From JABJGO01 sp963921245 (lineage in GTDB: Bacteria; Pseudomonadota; Alphaproteobacteria; Rhodospirillales; Casp-alpha2): 64,000 nt of DNA. A model generated the notes under the pieces. The model searched no databases, was not told the origin of the DNA, and saw only the letters and a list, made by a program, of their open reading frames with translations. Numbering within the stretch: position 1 is the first letter of the stretch; each line of letters begins with the position of its first letter. The stretch spans positions 1,054,001 to 1,118,000 of the forward strand of contig CAWUEY030000001.1 in assembly GCA_963921245.4 (NCBI GenBank). The letters are read 5' to 3'. This document shows, one piece after another, positions 1 through 7,293 of this stretch. The position numbers and the translations under genes were made by a program.

Positions 1-689
1 ACGGTGCGAAAGGATCGTTTCATGCGGGCCAGCAGCCGGTTTTCCGTGCCGCCTTGTAACACCTTCGCGAGAAAAGCGCCGCCGGGGGCCAGAACTTCCT
101 CTGCAAACCCGAGGGCCAATTCGCAAAGCGCAATGATACGCATATGATCGGTTGCGGTGTGCCCGGTGGCTGGAGCGGCCATGTCACTGAGCACAACGTC
201 TGCGGGACCGTTCATGGCCTCTTTCAGGATATCGGGTGCTTTTGGTTCCAGAAAATCCTGTTGAACAAAAATCGCACCCGGAACAGCTTCCATTTCATTG
301 ATGTCGAGGGCCACTATCTGAGCGGCGCCCTCGTCGTTTTTAACATCGGGATTGACCCGCTCGACCACAACCTGTGTCCATCCTCCGGGCGTTGCCCCCA
401 GATCCACAACCCGCTTACCCGGTTTCAGAAGGTGAAATTTGTCGTCTATCTCAAGGAGCTTGAAAGCGGCGCGGGAACGGTATCCTCGCACCCGGGCTTC
501 GGCAACGTAAGGATCGTTCAACTGCCGTTGCAGCCATCGTGTGGAAGAACGCTTCCGTCCCTTGGCGGTTTTTACTTTCTGGGTCATGGACCGATTGATA
601 AACCGGGTTCCGCCCGCTTTCGTGCCAGCGGATTTTCCGGTTCTTGATGACCGGCTCGCTGGGTGGCGAGGTTTTGCTGGTTTGCTCAT
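1..689 (-). CDS. rlmE: 23S rRNA (uridine-2'-O-)methyltransferase RlmE (FtsJ/RrmJ), 3' end off the window
   Basis: The reverse strand reads open from an ATG at 687-689 to the window edge, giving about 229 residues without the C-terminus. A basic, Ser/Arg/Lys-rich N-terminal extension of about 45 residues precedes the RrmJ fold. The SAM site reads VVDLGATPGGW. Of the K-D-K-E catalytic tetrad, Lys (RAAFKL), Asp (VLSDMAAPA) and the second Lys (FLAKVLQGG) are visible, and the final Glu would lie beyond the edge. RlmE 2'-O-methylates U2552 in the A-loop of 23S rRNA late in 50S assembly. It starts 13 nt after the ppx stop, so the two are probably co-transcribed, an arrangement common in alphaproteobacteria. 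Confidence 0.95.
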   Translation of the reverse strand, partial: MSKPAKPRHPASRSSRTGKSAGTKAGGTRFINRSMTQKVKTAKGRKRSSTRWLQRQLNDPYVAEARVRGYRSRAAFKLLEIDDKFHLLKPGKRVVDLGATPGGWTQVVVERVNPDVKNDEGAAQIVALDINEMEAVPGAIFVQQDFLEPKAPDILKEAMNGPADVVLSDMAAPATGHTATDHMRIIALCELALGFAEEVLAPGGAFLAKVLQGGTENRLLARMKRSFRT

Positions 690-702
690 GGGGTCTGTTT
701 TG

Positions 703-1791
703 TTACTTGAGTGAGGAGTAGACCTGATCGGCACCTCGGCTGTTTACAACGTGTAACTGACTGAGGATGCCTTCCCGGATACCACGATCCGCAACCCGCA
801 TGCGGCCAACCGGCCAGCGGCGACAGACGGCTTCAAGGATGGCGCAGCCCATAACCACGAGATCAGCACGCTCTTCGCCGATACAAGGATGTGAGGCTCT
901 TGAATCAACCGTCATCATGGCCAGTTTACGACTAAGGGCGGCGATACTGTCAAAATCGATCACCATGCCGTCAACCCGGTTGCGACTGTAGCGCCTAAGG
1001 CCCAGATGGAGGGCACCCAGTGTTGTTACCGTACCGGAGGTGCCGAGCATGGCCAGTTCATTGGAAATCAGCGCCTCATCGGCCCTCGTACCCGCGGAAA
1101 AATCATCAAACCAGGGCATGATCCGCGCAATGAGATTCTCATAAGCGCCCGGGGCATCCATGCCGTGACCGAACTGGTCCGCAAGCGTCACCACACCTTC
1201 GGGTACGGAGTGATAGTGTTTGAGGGTGGCCAATCCATGATCGTCCCGTTCCACCCACATGAGTTCCGAGCTTCCACCGCCGATATCCAGAACGATACCA
1301 AACGGCTGGTTTGGCTCCAGCAGACTAGCGCACCCGGCGAAGGTTAGGTCTGCTTCTTCCGCCGCCGAGATAATCTCCAGATTTAACCCCGTGTCCTGCC
1401 GAACCCGATCAATGAAAGCAGCCCCATTGGCGGCGCGCCGACACGCCTCGGTGGCGATGGCCCTGTAATGGACCGCCTTGTTCCGCGCCATCACTTCAGC
1501 GCATATGGCCAACGCATCCACCGCCCGGTCAATGGCGACATCCAACAAGGCGCCAGTGTTGCTGAGACCTTCTCCCAGTCGCACGATACGGGAAAAAGAA
1601 TCAATAATCCGGAAGCCACCCTCAACCCGGGGGTCGGATACGGAGACCAACAACCGACAGTTATTGGTGCCAAGATCAATGGCGCCAAAAATCTGTTGAT
1701 CCTGTTCGGGGGCAGATTGCGGAACTTTATCTGTCTTCGAGGCGGAGGATTTGAAGCCTCTGTGCAACAGGGGAAGTTTGGTCTGGCTCAT
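703..1791 (-). CDS. ppx: Ppx/GppA family phosphatase (exopolyphosphatase)
   Basis: About 362 residues of the ASKHA-fold Ppx/GppA family, which hydrolyses inorganic polyphosphate or pppGpp in the cytoplasm. Visible motifs are the phosphate-1 loop GAIDLGTNNCRLLV near the N-terminus, VLDIGGGSSELMWV (phosphate-2) and LGTSGTVTTLGA (adenosine region). I chose the ATG at 1791 (MSQTKLPLL) because GGAGA lies about 11 nt upstream. An in-frame ATG at 1860 has no ribosome site. The protein lacks the long C-terminal HD domain of E. coli Ppx and resembles the short alphaproteobacterial form. It leads a two-gene unit with rlmE. Confidence 0.9.
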   Translation of the reverse strand: MSQTKLPLLHRGFKSSASKTDKVPQSAPEQDQQIFGAIDLGTNNCRLLVSVSDPRVEGGFRIIDSFSRIVRLGEGLSNTGALLDVAIDRAVDALAICAEVMARNKAVHYRAIATEACRRAANGAAFIDRVRQDTGLNLEIISAAEEADLTFAGCASLLEPNQPFGIVLDIGGGSSELMWVERDDHGLATLKHYHSVPEGVVTLADQFGHGMDAPGAYENLIARIMPWFDDFSAGTRADEALISNELAMLGTSGTVTTLGALHLGLRRYSRNRVDGMVIDFDSIAALSRKLAMMTVDSRASHPCIGEERADLVVMGCAILEAVCRRWPVGRMRVADRGIREGILSQLHVVNSRGADQVYSSLK

Positions 1792-2098
1792 GAAAGAATC
1801 TGTCTCCAAAGAATCTATGCCCCTGTGAGTGTGCCGATCCAATTGATCACATCGCCTCATCTTATCGCGCCGTGCCCGTTGCTCAACCCCCCGCGTTTAT
1901 CGAACGTATACGGAGCATTTTTATGGTATTTCGAGCGAAGGAAACAGGGTGTTGGCATAGATGTTTTAAGCATTTATGTTGGCACGATGATGCCCCGGCG
2001 GCTATGAGCGCCGGAAGGAGTCAGGGTGCCATACCGTGAGGCTATTAGGATGGCGGCTTCGGCGGCTAATGATAGAAACTGACAGGAGACGAGAGCGG
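1792..2098. other. Divergent intergenic region between ppx and the sulfotransferase gene
   Basis: No convincing gene is seen here. It must hold the promoters of the leftward ppx-rlmE unit and of the rightward sulfotransferase gene. A small GC hairpin (CCGGCG/CGCCGG, 1995-2014) has no T-run and is not called a terminator. The stretch 2061-2082 is one copy of an imperfect direct repeat whose partner lies just after the sulfotransferase gene. Confidence 0.6.
2061..2082. repeat. Imperfect direct repeat flanking the sulfotransferase gene, left copy
   Basis: The 22-nt stretch here matches 3414-3435 at 19 of 22 positions, both ending AGAAACTGA. The two copies bracket the sulfotransferase coding sequence almost exactly, as expected if the gene arrived as a cassette or by a duplication. 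No transposase is present. Confidence 0.5.
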
Positions 2099-3403
2099 AT
2101 GGACAGGGTAAAATTCCGGATAAAAACGGTGCTGGATAAATTCCGTGGATGGCGACATCGGGTCGCCCCGGACCGGGGCCGGCTCGTCAACGAACTGGCG
2201 ACATACCGCCACGCCTTTGAGACGACGGCCGCGGACCGGGACCGGCTTGCCGTTGGACAAATAGAAGGACAACTCGCCGCTCAAAACCTGATTTTGGGCA
2301 TGGTCGTGTTTCTTGTCTGGCAGCGGGATGGAACCCTTGAGACCCTGCCTGGGCGGGTTCTGGAATGGATAGGTGACTACGGCCGGGTTGCGGGACTGCC
2401 AAGGAGCCTGCTTGAGGCGGACGATTTGGAAAGCCGGATTGCGGAAGCGATTCTGGCCTATGGCGATGTGGTGTGGCGCGTGGATGCGAGCAGGTCAAAC
2501 AACTCCATAGTCCCCCTGGTCGGGTTTGCCTTAAAGGATTCGTCGCGGGGTCTAGGGTCATACGCCATCGCATGTTACTTCAGATGCGCGGGAGAGGCGG
2601 GAGCGGCGGTCGAGCATGACTGGATCGCCCGTACGATCGCGCGGGGCGGCTATCCGCAGAATCCGGGGCGGGCCCACATTCGCGGGTTTCTGTTCCAGAG
2701 CCTTCAGAAATCCGGGACTGTTTTCACGACGCGTACGCTTTCTTCCTCTCTGAATATACCCAATGTTGTCTGCACATATCATAGTCCGTTTAACAGAATA
2801 ATCCTGGACCGTGCGTCGTTGCAGTGGCCCTCCATTGAGAGGCTTGGCATTGGAACGAACTGGGAAAGTTTATTTTTTCGCCTCGCGCCGGAGATTGTTG
2901 CCCTTACCAGTGGGGGGGGGGGGGGGATATTGCTCAGCGGCCACGCTTCGGGGCACGCGGAGAACCTGGACGTTATCCGCGAACAGGGCATCGGGAAAGT
3001 GGTGATCCAGATGCGCGATCCCCGCGCCGCGGCCTTGTCGCTCCAGCATTATGCAGATAAAACATCATCGGTATCTCAGAATAAAAATAGAATCAGATCC
3101 GTGAAGGCGGCGTTCCTGGGTTATGTGCTCTGGAACAATTCCTGGCTTAGGGCGCGGGATGCGGGCGATATCGACATCCATGTGGTTCGTCATGAGGACC
3201 TGGCCCGGGACGAAACGGCGTTTATGGCCTCCATCTATGATTTTCTCGGCGTGTCCCTGAAGGATTACCCGCTGGTTTTCCCGGAAAAGACCGCCGCGAC
3301 CCATTTCCGCACGGGACGGATCCATGAATGGAAAGAGGTACTCGACGCGGAAACCCAGGCCGCCATGGCCGACGTCATGCGCGACATCCCCTGTGGCTAT
3401 TGA
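2099..3403 (+). CDS. Sulfotransferase-domain protein with an internal 15-G run
   Basis: A 434-residue protein. The C-terminal half is a PAPS-dependent sulfotransferase domain: the 5'-phosphosulfate loop reads LQKSGTVFTTR (about residues 202-212), the 3'-phosphate site reads MRDPRAAALSLQHY (about 304-317), and near the end FRTGRIHEWKEVL resembles the family's C-terminal PAPS-binding element. The N-terminal 200 residues are unrecognised. The ATG at 2099 is preceded by AGGAGA. An in-frame GTG at 2036 lacks a ribosome site. A run of 15 G (2912-2926) encodes five Gly at residues 272-276, and any single-base slip would truncate the enzyme. Such enzymes often sulfate surface polysaccharide or lipid, but the acceptor here is unknown. 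Confidence 0.75.
   Translation: MDRVKFRIKTVLDKFRGWRHRVAPDRGRLVNELATYRHAFETTAADRDRLAVGQIEGQLAAQNLILGMVVFLVWQRDGTLETLPGRVLEWIGDYGRVAGLPRSLLEADDLESRIAEAILAYGDVVWRVDASRSNNSIVPLVGFALKDSSRGLGSYAIACYFRCAGEAGAAVEHDWIARTIARGGYPQNPGRAHIRGFLFQSLQKSGTVFTTRTLSSSLNIPNVVCTYHSPFNRIILDRASLQWPSIERLGIGTNWESLFFRLAPEIVALTSGGGGGILLSGHASGHAENLDVIREQGIGKVVIQMRDPRAAALSLQHYADKTSSVSQNKNRIRSVKAAFLGYVLWNNSWLRARDAGDIDIHVVRHEDLARDETAFMASIYDFLGVSLKDYPLVFPEKTAATHFRTGRIHEWKEVLDAETQAAMADVMRDIPCGY
2912..2926 (+). repeat. Poly-G tract (15 G) inside the sulfotransferase gene
   Basis: Fifteen consecutive G, flanked by AGT and ATA, encode exactly five glycine codons, so the gene is in frame in this copy. Homopolymers of this length inside coding sequences are classic slipped-strand sites for on/off phase variation. 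Confidence 0.85.
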
Positions 3404-3413
3404 GGGGAACTGA

Positions 3414-3435
3414 GACGGCTACTGACAGAAACTGA
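3414..3435. repeat. Imperfect direct repeat flanking the sulfotransferase gene, right copy
   Basis: Partner of 2061-2082 (19/22 identical), starting 11 nt after the sulfotransferase stop. The following 60 nt contain further loose copies of an ACTGAGGCGG-like unit, which suggests local slippage or duplication. Confidence 0.5.
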
Positions 3436-3599
3436 GGCGGTCACTGAGGTGTTTATTGAGCCGGTGGCTGAGGCGGCTCCTGTGCACAACGCCCATAATA
3501 AGCCCAAATCAGCGTTGCCCGTGGCAGACCTATCTATTATTTGGTCTCTGTTCCAAGATTGACGTATAGTCGGCGCTAGAGAGAGGGTTAAGGGGCGAT

Positions 3600-3749
3600 A
3601 TGAACATCAGCGCGCGGGCGGGCGCTATCAGTGTAGGTGTTGCCGGATTGTCCGCGCTGTATCATCTGGCACGTGAAGGCTGGACCGATATGGTTCTGAC
3701 GGTACGCGCTGCCCAACTCTATATAAAACCCGAGGAGATAACATCGTGA
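3600..3749 (+). pseudogene. Remnant of an FAD-dependent sarcosine/dimethylglycine dehydrogenase-like gene (N-terminal 49 codons)
   Basis: A 49-codon frame starts at an ATG preceded by AAGGGG. Its product contains VGVAGLSALYHLAREGWTD, which aligns with IAGCSTLYHLTTQGWTD at the N-terminus of the intact dehydrogenase encoded at 9043-11463. The Rossmann glycine motif is broken and the alignment stops after about 40 residues. The remaining 760 residues are absent. The TGA at 3747-3749 overlaps the GTG start of the next gene. I read this as the 5' stump of a decayed paralogue whose translation signals may now serve the downstream gene. Confidence 0.6.
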
Positions 3750-4741
3750 ACGACGACTCCCCTTCCGCCGTAACGAGTATCCGTGGCTGGAATTTTCAAC
3801 CTGAACTGCCGCTCCGGGTGTCGCCGCTTTTCATTCGGCCTTTCAGTGCTGCGCACGTCATCAAATGGTTTGTGAAGGCATGGCTGCCCATTTCCGAGCG
3901 TCTCATCATTCTGGGCCTTGCGTTTGTTTCATGGTTCTGGTTGCAGCCACCGCTGGAACAGAGCGCGTCGTTTGCCTGGGGCTGGGTGCTGGAAATGTAT
4001 GCCCGCAACATCGCTCTGATGGTTTTGGTGGCTGGCGGCCTGCACCTGTATTTTTTTACTCTCCGATGCCAGGGCGACGAGGGAAAGTATGATACGCGAC
4101 CATTGGCGAGCAACAACCGAACCTTCACCTTGAACAATCAGGTCCACGACAACATGTTCTGGACACTGGCCAGTGGTGTTACGGTCTGGACCGCCTACGA
4201 AGCGCTCATGTTCTGGGGTCTCGCAAACGGCTATGTTCCCTGGTTGGACTGGAGCGACAATCCGGTTTGGTTCGTTTGCCTGTTTTTGCTCATCCCATTT
4301 TGGGAGGCCTTTCATTTTTACTGGATTCACCGGCTGATTCATTTCCCGTTTCTGTACAAGCACGTGCATGCCTTGCACCATCGAAACATCAACGTGGGAC
4401 CGTGGTCCGGACTTTCCATGCATCCGGTTGAACACATCATTTATCTGAGCGCGGTTCTTATTCATTTTTTGGTCGCCGCCCACCCGTTGCATATTCTCTA
4501 TCATCTGCAATTCATTACACTGACGGCGGCAACGACCCACACCGGGTATCAGGGGTTCTTCCTCGGCGGCAAGTTGCGTATGGCACTTGGAACCTATCAT
4601 CATCAGATGCACCATCGCTATTTTGAATGCAATTACGGGTCACTGGATATTCCCATGGATGCCTGGGCAGGATCTTTCCACGATGGTACTGAAAACGCTC
4701 ACGCGGCCTTTCAGGAACGCCGCCGTTTGCTGGGGGTGTGA
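3746..4741 (+). CDS. Sterol desaturase / fatty acid hydroxylase family membrane protein
   Basis: A 331-residue integral membrane di-iron enzyme. Several hydrophobic segments surround three histidine clusters of the superfamily: HFYWIHRLIH (HxxxH), HALHH (HxxHH) and HHQMHHR (HxxHH). These ligate the di-iron centre of C-5 sterol desaturases and lipid hydroxylases. The substrate cannot be told from sequence and may be a lipid or carotenoid. The start is GTG at 3746 with GAGGAG eight nt upstream. It overlaps the stop of the preceding dehydrogenase remnant, so translation may be coupled to it. Confidence 0.85.
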   Translation: MNDDSPSAVTSIRGWNFQPELPLRVSPLFIRPFSAAHVIKWFVKAWLPISERLIILGLAFVSWFWLQPPLEQSASFAWGWVLEMYARNIALMVLVAGGLHLYFFTLRCQGDEGKYDTRPLASNNRTFTLNNQVHDNMFWTLASGVTVWTAYEALMFWGLANGYVPWLDWSDNPVWFVCLFLLIPFWEAFHFYWIHRLIHFPFLYKHVHALHHRNINVGPWSGLSMHPVEHIIYLSAVLIHFLVAAHPLHILYHLQFITLTAATTHTGYQGFFLGGKLRMALGTYHHQMHHRYFECNYGSLDIPMDAWAGSFHDGTENAHAAFQERRRLLGV

Positions 4742-5152
4742 CAGGAGGCGGGTCTGATGATCTGCACCGGTGCGCGCCAGTCGCTGTTGGGGGGCATGTT
4801 TTGAGACATCAAATCAGCCCCGCTGATGCGCATTTGCGGACCATTGAGGCGCCCCAGAAACGGGACCAATTTTTGGTTAATTGGGGGTCCAGTGCTTCAT
4901 AACCCATTGAAATAAGGAGGTTGGTTAATCAATGTTGCAATTATGTGATAGCCCTTTTGGGGTACATGGGGTTAAATCATACTGTATATGACACTGTATT
5001 ATGTCACTGTATATGAAACACGCGTGAATACGTGTGTGTGTTTTGTGCGTGAAAAGTCAATGGTCTGGGACGCGGCAGGTTGAGAAACCTCTCCCGCATA
5101 ACGGTCATTTTAACAGAAAAAAACTGATTTTTAACTTGGAGGAAAATCAACG
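4742..5152. other. Intergenic region upstream of proX
   Basis: A 411-nt AT-richer gap that should carry the proX promoter and a leader. It holds the ACTGTAT repeat cluster listed separately and the strong AGGAGG site at 4915-4920, which precedes only a 19-codon frame (4932-4991). No RNA element is recognised. Confidence 0.5.
4981..5013. promoter_or_regulatory. Triple ACTGTAT repeat with embedded dyad, possible operator for proXVW
   Basis: ACTGTAT occurs at 4981-4987, 4993-4999 and 5006-5012, roughly one helical turn apart. Inside is the dyad TGACA-N8-TGTCA (4989-5006). It sits about 140 nt before the proX start in an otherwise empty region, so it could be a regulator binding site. The protein is unknown. 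Confidence 0.35.
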
Positions 5153-6109
5153 ATGAAATTTAAATCCACTCTCGCCGGTATTGCTGCGGCTTCAGCCATC
5201 GCTTTTTCCGGTGTGGTTCAGGCGGCTGATATTGTTATCGGCGTGCCCAACTGGCCGTCCGTGCGGGCAACCGCGCATGTGCTGAAAGTGATCATGGAGG
5301 ACAATCTGGGGCTGGAAGTCGAACTTCAGAATGGTACAAACCCGGTTGTGTTCGAGGCCATGGATTCTGGCTCCATGCACGTTCACCCGGAAGTTTGGTT
5401 GCCAAACCAGACCAACCTGAACAATACCTTTGTGAAGGAAAAAGGTACCGTTGCCATGAACCCGAACGGTGTTCCGGCATTTCAGGGTATGTGTGTCACC
5501 AAGGGTACGGCTGATCGGACCGGGATTTCATCCCTGTCTGAACTAACAGACCCGGATATGGCCAAGAACTTTGACACCGACGGTGATGGCAAGGGTGAAA
5601 TATGGATCGGTGCAGCAGGCTGGGCTTCCACGAATGTGGAAAAAATTCGCGCCAAGTCCTATGGTTATGCTGAAACCATGAACCTCAAGGAAATGGACGA
5701 AACCCTGGCGATGGCCGAGGTCGACAATGCTGTTGCCAAAGGCGAAAATGTTGTTTTCTTCTGCTATACGCCGCATCACCTGTTTGCCTTGCATGATGTT
5801 GTTATCCTAGAAGAACCGGAATACGACGCCGCGAAGTGGAACGTCATTCAGCCCACCGATGATCCGGAATGGCTGGAAAAATCCGATGCAGGCGTCGCCT
5901 GGGATTTGGCTTATCTGCACATCCATTTTGCGAAAGCTCTGGAAGATTCCCATCCGGGTGCTGCCAGCCTTCTCTCGAATGTAAAACTGGATACCGATAC
6001 GGTTTCCCAGATGACCTACGCCCTCGTGGTTGAAAAGGCAGATCCTGCCGAATTCGCCAAACAGTGGGTTGCCGACAACGGAGATCTGGTCGACTCCTGG
6101 ATGCAGTAA
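5153..6109 (+). CDS. proX: Glycine betaine/proline ABC transporter, periplasmic binding protein
   Basis: A 318-residue OpuAC-family solute-binding protein. A signal peptide with a hydrophobic core ends near residue 24 (SGVVQA-A). Recognisable family segments are VIGVPNWPSVRATAHVL, VHPEVWLPNQ and the aromatic-rich FFCYTPHHLFALHD that contributes to the betaine pocket. The ATG follows GGAGG nine nt upstream. It leads proX-proV-proW. The downstream dehydrogenase on the other strand belongs to the family that oxidises dimethylglycine or sarcosine, suggesting the betaine is also a nutrient. Confidence 0.93.
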   Translation: MKFKSTLAGIAAASAIAFSGVVQAADIVIGVPNWPSVRATAHVLKVIMEDNLGLEVELQNGTNPVVFEAMDSGSMHVHPEVWLPNQTNLNNTFVKEKGTVAMNPNGVPAFQGMCVTKGTADRTGISSLSELTDPDMAKNFDTDGDGKGEIWIGAAGWASTNVEKIRAKSYGYAETMNLKEMDETLAMAEVDNAVAKGENVVFFCYTPHHLFALHDVVILEEPEYDAAKWNVIQPTDDPEWLEKSDAGVAWDLAYLHIHFAKALEDSHPGAASLLSNVKLDTDTVSQMTYALVVEKADPAEFAKQWVADNGDLVDSWMQ

Positions 6110-6129
6110 ACCTGCATCGTCATTATTCT

Positions 6130-6157
6130 CCGGCGATGCCCTTGGTGGCATCGCCGG
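6130..6157 (+). terminator. Stable hairpin between proX and proV (partial terminator or mRNA-end stabiliser)
   Basis: An 11-bp perfect stem (CCGGCGATGCC / GGCATCGCCGG) with a 6-nt loop starts 21 nt after the proX stop. No T-run follows, so it is more likely a 3'-end stabiliser or attenuator that keeps the binding-protein mRNA in excess over proVW than a full terminator. Confidence 0.5.
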
Positions 6158-6237
6158 GGCAATGACCCCGGAAAAAACGGGGCTAACACCCTTTCGCCGG
6201 ACAATGATCCTGGCAGAATCTTGTATCAGAAAAGGGG

Positions 6238-7293
6238 ATGAACGTGGACGAAGATGTCATTGTCCTCGAGAATGTCTGGAAAATCTTTGGCGATCGCGCT
6301 CAGGAAGCCATGAAGGCTATCCAGGAGCAGGGACTCAGCAAATCAGAAGTTCTGGAAAAATTCGAATGTGTCGTCGGAATTGCCGATTGCTCCTTCACTG
6401 TAAACAAAGGTGAAATATTCTGTGTCATGGGTTTGTCCGGTTCGGGCAAGTCGACCATGGTGCGCCATCTCAACCGCCTGATTGAACCGACATCAGGTAA
6501 AATCTCTGTGCTTGGCAAGGATATGCTGGCACTGGGCAGTGAAGAATTGCGGGAAATGAGGGCCATGAACATCGGTATGGTGTTCCAGCATATGGCGTTG
6601 CTGCCGCATCGGACGGTTCGTGACAATGTGGGCTTTCCCTTACAGGTCCGCGGTGAACCCAAATCCAGACGGTGGGATGTGTCGCAGCGCTGTCTCGAAA
6701 TGGTGAACCTCAGCGGTTATGAGGATCGTTTCCCCCGCGAACTCTCCGGGGGTATGCAACAGCGTGTGGGCCTGGCCCGTGCTTTGGCATCCGATCCCGA
6801 TGTTCTGTTGATGGATGAACCGTTCTCTGCTCTGGATCCCTTGATCCGGCGACAGCTCCAGGACCAGTTCATGGGGCTGTCATCCGAACTGCACAAAACG
6901 ACGGTGTTTATCACCCACGATCTGGATGAAGCCATTCGCATCGGCAATCGGATCGCCATCATGAAAGACGGTGTTATCGTCCAGATCGGGACGCCGGAAG
7001 ACATCGTAACCAAACCCGCCGATGATTACGTGAAGGATTTCGTGGAAGGTATCTCCAAGCTCAAGTTGGTGTTTGCCCATTCCATTATGGAAGATATTGT
7101 GAGTTACAAAACCGGTGTTGGCGAGAATCTGACAGAGTCTCCCCGTGTTCCCCATGACACGGATCTTGATCATCTGATCGATATTGCGACTGAAAATGAG
7201 CAACCGATCGTTATCCAAAATGACAGTGGTGATGATGTTGGCGTGATCAACAAATCGACCCTGTTGAAAGGCATTCAGGGAGGCAAGGCATGA
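6238..7293 (+). CDS. proV: Glycine betaine/proline ABC transporter, ATPase subunit
   Basis: A 351-residue ABC ATPase of the ProV/OpuAA type. Walker A is GLSGSGKST, the Q-loop region reads MVFQHMALLPHRT, the signature is LSGGMQQR, Walker B with catalytic Glu is VLLMDEPFSALDP, and the switch His lies in FITHDLDEA. The N-terminal 55 residues before the P-loop and the short C-terminal CBS-like tail are typical of the family. The AGGGG site abuts the ATG at 6238, so the GTG at 6244, with 7-nt spacing, may be the true start. It overlaps proW by 4 nt. Confidence 0.93.
   Translation: MNVDEDVIVLENVWKIFGDRAQEAMKAIQEQGLSKSEVLEKFECVVGIADCSFTVNKGEIFCVMGLSGSGKSTMVRHLNRLIEPTSGKISVLGKDMLALGSEELREMRAMNIGMVFQHMALLPHRTVRDNVGFPLQVRGEPKSRRWDVSQRCLEMVNLSGYEDRFPRELSGGMQQRVGLARALASDPDVLLMDEPFSALDPLIRRQLQDQFMGLSSELHKTTVFITHDLDEAIRIGNRIAIMKDGVIVQIGTPEDIVTKPADDYVKDFVEGISKLKLVFAHSIMEDIVSYKTGVGENLTESPRVPHDTDLDHLIDIATENEQPIVIQNDSGDDVGVINKSTLLKGIQGGKA

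Noticed and set aside
144..647. Plus-strand open frame at the left edge
   Set aside because: It is the antisense shadow of rlmE, whose motifs are clear on the minus strand.
4932..4991. 19-codon frame after a strong AGGAGG site upstream of proX
   Set aside because: Too short, no similarity and 11-nt spacing; it may be a leader peptide but nothing supports it.
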